This document shows positions 1-8,928 of a DNA stretch of 64,000 nt, in pieces. The stretch's first letter is position 1. Each line of letters starts with the position of its first letter. The translations under genes were made by a program, and so were the position numbers. The notes under the pieces are model-generated. The model was not told the origin of the DNA, did not search any database, and saw only the letters and a program-made list of their open reading frames with translations. Source of the DNA: Clostridia bacterium UC5.1-1E11 (GTDB lineage Bacteria > Bacillota > Clostridia > Oscillospirales > Acutalibacteraceae); the NCBI GenBank assembly GCA_001305115.1, contig BCAA01000001.1, positions 124,001 through 188,000 of the forward strand. The letters run 5' to 3'.

Positions 1-1746
1 AGTAACCGACCAATGCTTTGCCCCCACATGGGATTGCCACAGCTGCTGATATAGTGGGCATCGCTGCAATAATTCGTCCTGTTTTCCAATGTCAACAATC
101 GCTCCCTTTTTCAACACGACAATTTGGTCTGCATTCTGAATGGTAGAGAGCCTATGGGCAATTACCAGCAGAGTCTTCCCTCGGGAAAGTTCCATAATAG
201 ATCGTTGTATCTTGTCCTCATTTTCTGGATCTGTAAATGCAGTCGCTTCGTCAAGAATGACAATGGGGGCATCTTTTAGAATAGCGCGTGCAATGGCTAT
301 TCTCTGACGTTCTCCACCAGAAAGCTGTTTTCCAGCCTCTCCTGCTGGCGTATCCCATCCTTTTTCCAAACGGCAAATAAAATCTTCGCATTGTGCAGCC
401 CGCGCAGCTGCAAAGACTTGCTCTTCCGTTGCGTGTGGATTTCCCAATCGGATATTCTCCTTGAGAGAGCAATCGAAAAGAAAGTTATCCTGTGTGACAA
501 AACTGACTGTATCCGCCAGCTGTTTCAGAGGAATGTCCCGAAGGTCTACGCCACCGATTTTGATACTTCCATTCGTCACATCCCAGAAACGTGCAATTAA
601 CCTTGCAACCGTCGATTTTCCACCTCCTGATGGCCCTACCAAAGCGGTAAAGCTTCCTTCAGGCATTGCCAAATGGATATGGTGTAGAACTTCATCTTCA
701 GAATTACCTGTGTAAGAAAAGGATACGTCTTGAAGGACAATATCATTGTTCTCTAATTGAGCTGGCTTCGGTGCCTCTTTGAGTTCCGGCAATTGTAAAA
801 TATGGTTGGCATCCCTCACTGCATATTCCATGCTTTTGGCTTCATTTAAAAACTGTGTCGCTTTAAGAAGCGGTGTAACAATTCCTAAAGCTAACATAAA
901 ACACAATGCCAGTTCCGCTGGTCCCATACTTCCGTCCAGGTATAAGGCAACCCCGACAGGAAGTGTCCCCAGCAATGTGGTTGGCAGAATGGCAAAGCAC
1001 AAATTCATGGATTTCCAAGTACTCTCAAACCAAGCCATCGTAAACTCCTTAAAGGAACGAACGGCCCCTGTAAACTTTTCATAGGAGCTGGAAGCCTGAT
1101 TGAATGCCTTGACGACCTCAATTCCTTCAACATATTCTACGATAACGCTGTTCACCCGGTTGTTTGCCTTCATATAAGCGGCATATTGTGAATTATACGT
1201 TTTTAAACCGGAGATCATAGGAATAAGCGCCGCTGGAATTGTTACCAGAGAGGCCAAGCCCATTCTCCAGTCCATTACAAATAAAGCAACGACCACCCCC
1301 AATGGTAGCAATAGATTGGAACTTAACTCTGGAATCATGTGGGCCAAAGGCGGCTCCACGTCCTCCACACGATCAACAATTGTACTTTTGACACTACCAA
1401 TCGACTTGTTCAGTACCTCTCCCAAAGGAGCGCGCATTAAACGATCCGCAATTTTTAAGCGCAATCCCTCCAAAATTGTATAGGCGGAAACGTGGGACAG
1501 AACCGTTGAAATCCCATAAAAAGCAATCTTTACAAGGTAACCGCCCAGACTAATCCCGCACCAAAACAGGAGGCTGTACCAACCCGCAGTTTCATCGATA
1601 AACATGCGCAAAACCTCATAAATGCCTAAATAGGGTACAAACCCGCCTATTACGCTGATGACTGCACATAGAACGGATAAAACCATCTTTCCCTTACAAG
1701 GGGATGCAAATGAAAGCAAGGTTTTTAACCAGCTTTCTTGTTTCAT
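1..1746 (-). CDS. ABC exporter half-transporter (permease-ATPase), C-terminus outside window
   Basis: Half-size ABC exporter of at least 582 residues with an N-terminal six-helix membrane domain and a C-terminal ATPase. Translation of the minus strand shows Walker A VGPSGGGKST, signature LSGGERQR, Walker B VILDEATA with the catalytic Glu, and H-loop IAHR. The ATG at 1746 follows GAAGGGAG by 8 nt. No stop occurs before the window edge, so only a short tail is missing judging from the 583-residue paralogue at 8929-10680. A partner half-transporter probably lies just outside. The AraC gene upstream on the same strand suggests inducible control. Such AraC/ABC/ABC sets resemble the YbtP/YbtQ and IrtA/IrtB siderophore-type exporters, but the substrate here is unknown. 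Confidence 0.9.
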   Translation of the reverse strand, partial: MKQESWLKTLLSFASPCKGKMVLSVLCAVISVIGGFVPYLGIYEVLRMFIDETAGWYSLLFWCGISLGGYLVKIAFYGISTVLSHVSAYTILEGLRLKIADRLMRAPLGEVLNKSIGSVKSTIVDRVEDVEPPLAHMIPELSSNLLLPLGVVVALFVMDWRMGLASLVTIPAALIPMISGLKTYNSQYAAYMKANNRVNSVIVEYVEGIEVVKAFNQASSSYEKFTGAVRSFKEFTMAWFESTWKSMNLCFAILPTTLLGTLPVGVALYLDGSMGPAELALCFMLALGIVTPLLKATQFLNEAKSMEYAVRDANHILQLPELKEAPKPAQLENNDIVLQDVSFSYTGNSEDEVLHHIHLAMPEGSFTALVGPSGGGKSTVARLIARFWDVTNGSIKIGGVDLRDIPLKQLADTVSFVTQDNFLFDCSLKENIRLGNPHATEEQVFAAARAAQCEDFICRLEKGWDTPAGEAGKQLSGGERQRIAIARAILKDAPIVILDEATAFTDPENEDKIQRSIMELSRGKTLLVIAHRLSTIQNADQIVVLKKGAIVDIGKQDELLQRCPLYQQLWQSHVGAKHWSVT

Positions 1747-1897
1747 GTCAAAGACTCCCTTCATACAACATATTCATCCACTTTTGCGGATTATTTTTAT
1801 CATAGAAGATTACAATCGTCTTTTCCGCTCCTGTTGGACTACTCTGCTCCATTTCGTCGGGAATGAAAACCTTCTGTGAGTGGTCTGTATACAAAAC

Positions 1898-1940
1898 AAG
1901 GCCCCCTTCATGCGATTTCTGTCATGAAGAGGGGCCTTTT
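1898..1940 (-). terminator. Hairpin terminator after the AraC gene
   Basis: Inverted repeat with 5' arm 1898-1912 and 3' arm 1923-1937 (AAGGCCCCCTTCATG against CATGAAGAGGGGCCTT, one mismatch). T-rich sequence follows on both strands. It separates the AraC gene from the ABC gene, so the ABC gene probably has its own promoter in 1747-1897. Confidence 0.75.
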
Positions 1941-1963
1941 ATCCATCTTTTTATTACATAAAA

Positions 1964-2911
1964 CTATCCATTTTTCCGGTATTCCAGGGGGGCTTGTCCG
2001 ATGACAGCCTTGAAGGCGGCTGCAAACTTGCTAGGACTGTCATACCCTACCAAACCGGCGATTTCTGCAACACTGCGTTCCCGTTCCCTTCGAAGCAGAC
2101 TTGCAGCTCGATTCATTCGATAAGCACGCATATACGTATTGACTGGACTTCCATAAACATTTTTGAAACAGCTTTTCATCGGCGTCAGCGGAATATCAAA
2201 CTGTTCTGAAAGTTCCTCCAAGGTATAATGGTGCTCCAAATGTTCTGTCATTTGCCTTTGAATCGCTTTAATCTTTTCTACCTGTGACTTGTAAAAATAG
2301 GGGCGTTCCTCCCTCTGCTGAGGCAATTCAATTGCCTCCAGATAAAGAAGTAATTCTAAAACCTTGATTTTAAAGTACTGCAATTTGATCTTTTCCGGGA
2401 CAGCATACAGCTCGCCAAAAACATGTTCAATGGATGGGGCTCCATGAATGACCATTGGATGCCCACCGTTGCAAAATTTTTCCCGCAGAGCATAGAGTTC
2501 TACCGGAAAATCTTGTATCTGTTCTTTTAGGCGGCGCGCCGCTTCCGGAAGTGTAAAACTTACCGTAATTCCATGATAGTGAGACAGTGGAAAAGTGAAA
2601 TGGCCCGTATGTTCCAACCGGCAATCCATCTTCAGATCTCCAGCTTCTACATATGAGTAAGCGCTTTCATTGGCTGCATATTCCAAGCGTCCTTCCCGGC
2701 AATGGTCTATACAAAATAATTCCTGCGGCGTCTGAAATACAGATTCGCAATGTTCCATATGATAGTCGTTGTAAGCCAACATGACGCCGGGAAATACGTC
2801 ATACATGGTCATAGTGCCTTCACCTGTATCGTTTTTCATCTGGAAAACAGCACAGCGGTCACTCTGTGCCACTGGTATCAACGAGCTGTTCCACAGGATA
2901 GTCTCTGTCAA
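1964..2911 (-). CDS. AraC-family transcriptional regulator
   Basis: A 315-residue DNA-binding regulator. The last 100 residues form the two helix-turn-helix AraC domain (LEELSEQFDIPLTPMKSCFK, then VAEIAGLVGYDSPSKFAAAF). The first 200 residues are a ligand-sensing domain of the type seen in clostridial AraC regulators next to ABC exporters. The start is TTG at 2909-2911, with AAAGGGG 9 nt upstream; an internal ATG at residue 25 has no SD. It sits directly upstream of the ABC exporter on the same strand, so activation of that exporter in response to a metabolite is the likely role (inference). A relic of a related gene lies just beyond it on the opposite strand. Confidence 0.88.
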   Translation of the reverse strand: MTETILWNSSLIPVAQSDRCAVFQMKNDTGEGTMTMYDVFPGVMLAYNDYHMEHCESVFQTPQELFCIDHCREGRLEYAANESAYSYVEAGDLKMDCRLEHTGHFTFPLSHYHGITVSFTLPEAARRLKEQIQDFPVELYALREKFCNGGHPMVIHGAPSIEHVFGELYAVPEKIKLQYFKIKVLELLLYLEAIELPQQREERPYFYKSQVEKIKAIQRQMTEHLEHHYTLEELSEQFDIPLTPMKSCFKNVYGSPVNTYMRAYRMNRAASLLRRERERSVAEIAGLVGYDSPSKFAAAFKAVIGQAPLEYRKNG

Positions 2912-3029
2912 CCTCTCACACCCCTTTGTTTTTTATTATTCCATTTTCAGCAAGCGCTCAAAAGCATATTGTAAAATTTCCCTACCCTATCCCTATATAA
3001 ATAGATTTGTCAATCAGTGAATCTCTCTG

Positions 3030-3726
3030 GCTACTACTTCATCCGTGACCGTTCAATTCGCTGGTCGGTTCATCGAATCTCCAATGGATTACCAATCCGT
3101 CATTGAATCGATTCCAATCGTTGTGGGATGATTCCTTTTCAAGAGTTCATCTATAGCAGGGTTTCCTTTCTTGGTTATTCGTCAAAACTCATATCAATAC
3201 AATCAACATTGGTCCATCCTTATCAACCATACAGGAAACCTTCCACAAATTCTACTCCGAATAGACAACTTTGTACCATTTGGACTTTTTCTAAAGAGGA
3301 ACGGCCACCAAACTCTTCTATGAGGGAAAAGTTACCCTGATTGTTGAGCGGAGTAAAAAGTCTAAGGAAAGGCAGGCGAACAAATAGCATTTTTCACCGC
3401 AGGATATAGAGCTGCTGGAAACTATCGCCTGTTTTCTCAACGGCCACTATGTCCAAGATGTCACATTAGAGCAATTGGGAAAAATCGCATGCATGGGAAA
3501 AACTAAGTTGCAAACAAATTTTAAGCAATACAATTGCTGTACCCTTACAGAGTATCTCCAGTAATCCCGCATAAGTCAAGCAGAACACCTTCTCTCTGAC
3601 ACAGATTTGAACATCGGTCAGATAGCAAAAACAGTAGGATATACCAGTGCCAGCCGTTTTGCAGAATTATTTCGAAAGAGCACAGGATTATTGCCTGGAG
3701 AATTTCGAAAAAAAGCGCAAAAATAG
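3030..3726 (+). pseudogene. Decayed AraC-family regulator gene
   Basis: The last 110 codons still read as an AraC-type helix-turn-helix domain: NIGQIAKTVGYTSASRFAEL then FRKSTGLLPGEFRKKAQK and a stop at 3724-3726. The frame is broken by a TAA after TEYLQ (about 3564) and a TAG near 3391. The older upstream part (LFYEGKV, STIQETFHKFY) is recoverable only by changing frame. No intact start or SD is visible. It faces the intact AraC gene, so it may be the remains of a second regulator from an earlier exporter unit. The number and type of lesions differ from the isolated homopolymer indels elsewhere, so this one looks truly dead. Confidence 0.75.
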
Positions 3727-3769
3727 GTAAACCGCTATTCAAACGAATCTTAAATGGATTCGATAAAAG

Positions 3770-3817
3770 AAGCGCCCCGAATCATGGCCATTGGTCAGCT
3801 TCGGGGCGCTCTTTTTC
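3770..3817 (+). terminator. Strong rho-independent terminator
   Basis: AAGCGCCCCGAA (3770-3781) pairs with TTCGGGGCGCT (3800-3810) and is followed by CTTTTTCTT. It follows the AraC relic and faces the 3' end of the minus-strand ABC operon. Confidence 0.85.
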
Positions 3818-3971
3818 TTGATTGCGGAGTCGGTATCATTGCAGCAAACATTGTTTCATGTTCACATTTTTCTAAAAAAATGGCTTCCTTGTTATGAATT
3901 CAACCACAGGATTTTCTACAATGCAATTGTTTGCTTTTTTACGTAGAAATGGTCTCAGCGGCCGCATCTTG

Positions 3972-5816
3972 TCAACTCAGTTCAAACATGCCATGATAAA
4001 GCTGATAATATCGCCCCTTCTGCAAAAGCAGATCTTCGTGGTCCCCGCGCTCCACAATTTGTCCATGTTCCAGTACCATGATCGCGTCAGCATTGCGCAC
4101 CGTACTCAAACGATGGGCGATCACAAATACTGTACGCCCTTCCATCAGCTGATCCATTCCTTTTTCAATCAGAGATTCCGTACGGGTATCGATGGAGGAG
4201 GTTGCTTCATCCAGAATCAGTACCGGTGGGTCTGCCACAGCTGCCCTGGCAATGGCCAAAAGTTGCCGCTGCCCTTGTGAAAGATTGGCGCCGTCAGCGG
4301 TCACCATGGTGTCATATCCCTGTGGCAACCGTCGAATAAAAGAATCCGCATTGGCAATGCGAGCTGCCCGCCTGATCTCCTCATCGGTCGCATCCAACTT
4401 TCCAAAGCGAATATTATCTGCAATGCTCCCGGTAAAGAGGTGGGTATCCTGTAAGACAATCCCCAAGGAATGCCGAAGTGCCTCTTTTTTGATGTCCTTG
4501 ACATCGATCCCATCGTATGTGACACAGCCGCCCTGTACGTCATAAAACCGATTAATCAGATTCGTAATGGTGGTCTTTCCCGCCCCTGTAGAGCCTACAA
4601 AGGCAATTTTCTGTCCTGGTTTTGCATAGAGGGTGATGTTTTTCAGGACCGGGTGATTGGATTCATAGCCAAATTCGACATTTTGAAATCGAACATCGCC
4701 ACACAAAGGAACCAATGTCCCATCCATTTTGCGCCATGCCCAACGACCCGTCTTTTTTTCGCAGGGAACGAATTGCCCTGCTTTCTCTTCCACATTGACC
4801 AAGTCCACCTTCCCTTCGTCAATCTCTGGCTTGAGTTGCATCACATTAAAGACGCGTTCCGCGCCTGCCAAAGCTGCCAGAAGGAAATTGCTCTGCTGAG
4901 TAAACTGATTGATTGGCAAGGCAGCCTGCCGGACAAAAACCAAGTAACTTGCTAAACTTCCGACATCCGTTGTCCCTTGTAGTGCCATGATTCCCCCCAA
5001 TACAGCGACAATGGCATAGTTGATATAGGAAATGCTGACCACTGCGGGAATCATTGTAGCTGCATAACTTTGGGCTCCTGTACCCGCTTTACGCAAGGCC
5101 TCGTTTTTCTTTTGAAACTCTTTTAGATTCGCTGCTTCATGATTAAATACCTTTACGACTTTTTGCCCATTGACCATCTCTTCAATGTAGCCATCCAAAT
5201 CGCCAAGACTGGCCTGCTGACGGGTATAGTATTTTTTACTGCGTTTCCCGCTGAAACGGATATAAAGGAACATCGCTGCGTAACATACCACAACGATCAG
5301 CGATAGGCGCCAATTCAAGATAAACAGGATAACCAGCGTCCCCACCATCTGGATAAAGCTCTGAATAACCATTGCAAAGCTGTTGTTTAACGCATCGGAT
5401 ATCGTATCCACATCGTTGGTGAAATAGCTCATAATATCGCCGTGCCTCTGCGTATCAAAGAATTTGAGAGGCAATGTTTGTAGATGCGCAAACAGATCCC
5501 GGCGAATATCAAACAATACCTGCTGTGCCGCCTTGACCATCGCTTGTGTATAACCATAGGCGGAGAGTGCCCCTATTCCATAAATCGCCGCTGTCAATAT
5601 CACCCCACTGAGCAATGTATCCACTTCTCCAGATACAAGGTTATTGACCACCGGGCGTATCATATACGTTCCCAACAAATTCGCCAAGGCGCTGATGGTT
5701 ACCAGAACCGCCACCACCAGGAGAATCAATTTGTGCCGCCCCATATAGGACAACAACATGCGGATCGTATAGCGGAGATTTTTAGGCTTTTTGGCACTGA
5801 GCTGTTGCGCCGCCAT
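3972..5816 (-). CDS. ABC exporter half, canonical ATPase subunit of a heterodimer
   Basis: Multidrug-type half-transporter of 614 residues with an N-terminal transmembrane domain followed by an ATPase. Visible motifs are Walker A GSTGAGKTT, signature LSQGQRQL, Walker B VLILDEATSSID with the catalytic Glu, and H-loop IAHR. It pairs with the upstream gene, whose nucleotide site is degenerate, as in the TM287/288 and BmrCD heterodimers. An insert of about 40 residues precedes the ATPase domain (around residues 347-385, containing KKTGRWAWRKMDG). The ATG at 5816 follows GGGGGAGAGG and overlaps the preceding gene by 35 nt, indicating translational coupling. It is the third gene of a marR-led operon, so drug or bile-type efflux is plausible. 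Confidence 0.93.
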   Translation of the reverse strand: MAAQQLSAKKPKNLRYTIRMLLSYMGRHKLILLVVAVLVTISALANLLGTYMIRPVVNNLVSGEVDTLLSGVILTAAIYGIGALSAYGYTQAMVKAAQQVLFDIRRDLFAHLQTLPLKFFDTQRHGDIMSYFTNDVDTISDALNNSFAMVIQSFIQMVGTLVILFILNWRLSLIVVVCYAAMFLYIRFSGKRSKKYYTRQQASLGDLDGYIEEMVNGQKVVKVFNHEAANLKEFQKKNEALRKAGTGAQSYAATMIPAVVSISYINYAIVAVLGGIMALQGTTDVGSLASYLVFVRQAALPINQFTQQSNFLLAALAGAERVFNVMQLKPEIDEGKVDLVNVEEKAGQFVPCEKKTGRWAWRKMDGTLVPLCGDVRFQNVEFGYESNHPVLKNITLYAKPGQKIAFVGSTGAGKTTITNLINRFYDVQGGCVTYDGIDVKDIKKEALRHSLGIVLQDTHLFTGSIADNIRFGKLDATDEEIRRAARIANADSFIRRLPQGYDTMVTADGANLSQGQRQLLAIARAAVADPPVLILDEATSSIDTRTESLIEKGMDQLMEGRTVFVIAHRLSTVRNADAIMVLEHGQIVERGDHEDLLLQKGRYYQLYHGMFELS

Positions 5817-7545
5817 ATTCCTCTCCCCCTTTCATTTGAGATCGATAAATTTCCTGATAGATTGGATCGGTTTCCAATAGCTCCTGGTGGGTTCCAATAG
5901 CGTGCACTTTGCCGTCCTCTAAAATGACAATCTGATCCGTATGCATTACGGAGGTAATCCTCTGCGCAATGATGATCTTCGTCACATTGGTAAGAGCAGA
6001 CAAGGCTGTACGAATCTTTCCCTCCGTCGCTGTATCCACCGCACTGGTGGAGTCGTCAAAAATCAGCACCTTCGGATGTTTCAACAATGTACGGGCAATA
6101 CATAGCCGCTGTTTCTGTCCACCGGAGATATTATTGGCTCCCTGGCCCAGATCTGCATCCAGCCCTTTGGGTATCCGCTGTAAAAATTCATCCGCGCAAG
6201 CTGCCCGGCAAGCCGCCCATAGGGTGTCGTCATCGGCCTCCGGATTTCCCCATTGCAAATTTTCTCGCACAGTACCGGAAAAAAGTACATTTTTTTGTAA
6301 AATCATTCCAACCGAATCGCGCAATACCTTAAGATCATATTCCCGTACGTCGCGTCCGCCCACCTTTACAACGCCTTCTGTAGCATCATACAACCGTGGA
6401 ATCAGCTGTACCAGCGTCGTTTTGGAGGAACCGGTTCCGCCTAAAATTCCAATCGTTTGCCCAGGCTTAAAGTGCAAAGTTACCCCAGAGAGTGCATATT
6501 CCTGCGCATCTTCGCGATATTTAAAGGAGACATTTTCAAAATCAACACTCCCGTCATGGACCTCTGTCATGGCATTTTTGGGGGTGGACAACACAATCTG
6601 CTCGTCCAAAACCTCGCTGATACGGCGCGCGCTGGCCAATGAACGCGTAAGCAGTAGAAACACATTTGCAATCATCATTAAAGAGTTCATCACTTGCATG
6701 ACATAGCTCAAAAAACCGGTAAGATCTCCCACCTGCAACGTAGAAGCCAAAATCATATTTCCGCCAAACCACATGATGAGTACAATCGCGGTATACATAA
6801 CAAATTGAAAAGCAGGAAGGTTCAAAACCGCATAATGAAACGTTGTCCGGCTGGATTCCATCAAATCTGTATTGACACTTTGAAATTTCTCTTCTTCATA
6901 CTCTCCTCTCACAAAGGCTTTGACTGCACGAATCGCAGTTAACCCCTCCTGGACGACGTTGTTTAACCGGTCTACCACCTTTTGCAAATGGCTGTACATC
7001 GGTCCTACCTTGCGGAGAATAAAGAACAGGACGATCCCCAACAAAGGAGCACAGATTACAAAGACAAAAGCCAGCTGCGGGTTCATCCAAAAGGACAACG
7101 CCACTCCCATAATCAGCATCACCGGGCCGCGAACCAATGGCCGGAAGCCGCCGTTAATTGCATTCTGAAGCACCGTTACATCCGTCGTCATGCGCGTAAT
7201 CAAAGAGGAGGTATCAAAGTGATCCAAATTGGAAAAAGAATAATTTTGAACCCGCTCATATTGCGCCTCTCGGATTTGGGCACCCCAGCCATAAGCCGTT
7301 CGTGCAGCAAAGTGCGCATATAATAGACCGGTAATCAGCGCTAATATGGCACAAATCCCCATCTGGAGTCCCTTAGAAATAATGTAATCGACATCGCGAT
7401 TCACCACACCAACATCAATTAGGTCGGCAATCAATACGGGGATAACGAGCTCAAAACAAGTCTCCACCAAAACCAATAGGGCTCCAATCACCATATCCTT
7501 CCGATAGGGGCCCATGTATTTTAACAGTCGTTTGATGTCTCGCAT
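5782..7545 (-). CDS. ABC exporter half, degenerate-site subunit of a heterodimer
   Basis: Half-transporter of 587 residues, membrane domain plus ATPase. Walker A is GGTGSSKTT and the signature is ISGGQKQR. The Walker B reads VLIFDDSTSAVD, with Asp in place of the catalytic Glu, and the H-loop reads IAQR, with Gln in place of His. Both substitutions mark the non-hydrolysing site of asymmetric exporters such as TM287 and BmrC, so hydrolysis should occur at the site completed by the partner encoded downstream. The ATG at 7545 follows AAAGGAGG and lies inside the last 25 nt of marR. The operon order is marR, this gene, then the canonical half. Confidence 0.93.
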   Translation of the reverse strand: MRDIKRLLKYMGPYRKDMVIGALLVLVETCFELVIPVLIADLIDVGVVNRDVDYIISKGLQMGICAILALITGLLYAHFAARTAYGWGAQIREAQYERVQNYSFSNLDHFDTSSLITRMTTDVTVLQNAINGGFRPLVRGPVMLIMGVALSFWMNPQLAFVFVICAPLLGIVLFFILRKVGPMYSHLQKVVDRLNNVVQEGLTAIRAVKAFVRGEYEEEKFQSVNTDLMESSRTTFHYAVLNLPAFQFVMYTAIVLIMWFGGNMILASTLQVGDLTGFLSYVMQVMNSLMMIANVFLLLTRSLASARRISEVLDEQIVLSTPKNAMTEVHDGSVDFENVSFKYREDAQEYALSGVTLHFKPGQTIGILGGTGSSKTTLVQLIPRLYDATEGVVKVGGRDVREYDLKVLRDSVGMILQKNVLFSGTVRENLQWGNPEADDDTLWAACRAACADEFLQRIPKGLDADLGQGANNISGGQKQRLCIARTLLKHPKVLIFDDSTSAVDTATEGKIRTALSALTNVTKIIIAQRITSVMHTDQIVILEDGKVHAIGTHQELLETDPIYQEIYRSQMKGGEEYGGATAQCQKA

Positions 7546-7976
7546 ACCTGTTCCTCCTTTTGGTTTTGAAAGTTTTGATAGGAACGCAACAGATATTCGG
7601 CAAATTGCTCCCGCTCCTGATCGCTAAATCCCTTAAGCATCCGCTCCTCCATATCCTGATAGTTTTTTCTCCATATTTTTGCATAACGGCGCCCTTGATC
7701 TGTAAGTTCAATTCGATCGCTTCGCCGGCTCTCCTGATTGATTCCTCTTGTTATAAATCCGCTTTTTTCCATCGTACACAGCATGCGGGACACGGCAGCC
7801 GGATCAATTTCGAAATATTCTGCCAACTGTCTCTGGCTGCAAGGTCCTTGCCCCGCTAAATAGACCAACAGCTTCGGTTGTCCATTTCCCAATCCGGACA
7901 GGCCCAAATGCGAGCGAAGGTATCCCCTCTGGGCATGAAATGTACGGTATAACCGCATATAAAATGTGTTTTCCAT
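7521..7976 (-). CDS. MarR-family transcriptional regulator
   Basis: Winged-helix regulator of 151 residues. The helix-turn-helix reads SQRQLAEYFEIDPAAVSRML and the wing region reads GFITRGINQESRRSDRIELT. I chose the ATG at 7976 because AAGAGGTG lies 6 nt upstream; a longer reading from 8030 would start inside the operator. The gene leads an operon with the two ABC halves and overlaps the first. A 31-bp palindrome covers the -10 region, so autorepression with ligand-induced release is the expected mode (inference from family behaviour). Typical ligands are phenolic compounds or antibiotics; none can be named here. Confidence 0.92.
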   Translation of the reverse strand: MENTFYMRLYRTFHAQRGYLRSHLGLSGLGNGQPKLLVYLAGQGPCSQRQLAEYFEIDPAAVSRMLCTMEKSGFITRGINQESRRSDRIELTDQGRRYAKIWRKNYQDMEERMLKGFSDQEREQFAEYLLRSYQNFQNQKEEQVCETSNDC

Positions 7977-8001
7977 TGTTTTCACCTCTTGGCAATCCTC
8001 T

Positions 8002-8057
8002 AATTGATATATCAACAGTTGATATATCAATTATAGTATACCCCGTTTCCTTGTCAA
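8002..8057 (-). promoter_or_regulatory. marR operon promoter with palindromic operator
   Basis: On the minus strand a TTGACA box (8052-8057) and a TATAAT box (8030-8035) are separated by 16 bp. A palindrome at 8002-8032 is symmetrical over 31 positions around base 8017. It contains the 12-mer TTGATATATCAA twice, at 8004-8015 and 8019-8030. The operator therefore overlaps the -10 box and the start of transcription, as expected for a MarR-type repressor site. Confidence 0.85.
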
Positions 8058-8151
8058 TGGTCTTCCCAACAAATCTTTGGATATTTTTGTTATCCTTTAA
8101 ATGAAAAACATATTCAAAAAAAGCTTTTAAAGTTACCCCTTGTAAAGAAAT

Positions 8152-8210
8152 TTGACAGAACAACGATTGCATGATATATTGATAATTAGATTATCGATAA
8201 TTAAATTATC
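8152..8210 (+). promoter_or_regulatory. tetR promoter with tandem palindromes
   Basis: TTGACA (8152-8157), 17 bp, then TATATT (8175-8180). Two adjacent 15-bp palindromes follow immediately: GATAATTAGATTATC (8181-8195) and GATAATTAAATTATC (8196-8210). Paired dyads between promoter and SD are typical of TetR self-operators. Confidence 0.82.
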
Positions 8211-8224
8211 AGCATAGGAAAGGA

Positions 8225-8859
8225 GTGGTTTCTCTGGCAACTCCAGATCATTCCATCGATCCGCGGATCTTAGAAAGTGCCAAAAAAGAATTTTTGGCAA
8301 ATGGTTTTGAACGCACTTCGCTCAAAGCAATCTGCGATGGTGCAGGAATTACCACAGGCGCCCTTTATAAGCGATACAAGGGAAAAGAGGACCTATTTTG
8401 TGTTGTGGTTGCCAATACGGTCGCTGATTTAAATGCTGTCGCCAAACAAAGAGGTGGCAGAGATGCAAGCGCTTTATCCGATGATGAATTAATCCGAGAA
8501 TGGTACATGGACGAAGAAGATATGATGTGGTGGTTCCGATTTTTATATGAACGGCATGATGGTTTTACCCTTTTGCTCAAATGTGCTGAAGGGACTGCCT
8601 ATGCCAATTTTCAGCATGATTGGGTCGAGATGTTAACCGAGGCAACCAGCGTTTTTTGAAGGAAGCCCAAAAACGAAATCTCTGCCGTTCAGATATCTCA
8701 CAACAGGAACTTCATATCCTTCTCTCGGCATTTTGGGCCACGATTTATGAGCCTTTCATCCACGACTTTTCCTGGGAACAAATTGAAGCCCATTGCCGGA
8801 TTGTGTGTAATCTCTTTAACTGGCAAAAAGCATTTGCTTTCTGTGAGCCCGGCTCATAA
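8225..8859 (+). CDS. TetR-family regulator, frameshifted near the T6 run at 8652-8657
   Basis: The N-terminal helix-turn-helix (ILESAKKEFLANGFERTSL, then GAGITTGALYKRYKGKEDLF) is typical TetR. The first frame ends at 8659. The protein continues in the -1 frame from about 8650 (RFLKEAQKRN to FNWQKAFAF) to a stop at 8857-8859. One missing base around 8645-8657 would restore about 210 residues. The GTG at 8225 overlaps its own SD (AAAGGAG, 8219-8225); an in-frame CTG at 8234, 8 nt downstream of it, is a likelier start. It leads the ABC pair that follows and probably represses it. I judge the shift more likely a sequencing error than inactivation. Confidence 0.8.
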
Positions 8860-8884
8860 CCTCTCCTAAGAGAGGTTCTTTTTT
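8858..8884 (+). terminator. Terminator or attenuator between tetR and the ABC pair
   Basis: AACCTCTC (8858-8865), a 4-nt loop, GAGAGGTT (8870-8877) and then CTTTTTT. It begins on the tetR stop codon. Its position implies that the ABC genes are transcribed by partial read-through or from a promoter in 8885-8912. Confidence 0.8.
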
Positions 8885-8928
8885 GTCGCAAAGTTAGCTA
8901 AGGCTAATTAGCAAAGGAGGAAGGAACG

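Noticed and set aside
8645-8660. Programmed -1 frameshift in tetR
   Set aside because: GTTTTTTG does not form an in-frame X XXY YYZ site, no pseudoknot is apparent, and similar indels occur in other genes of the window, so error is simpler.
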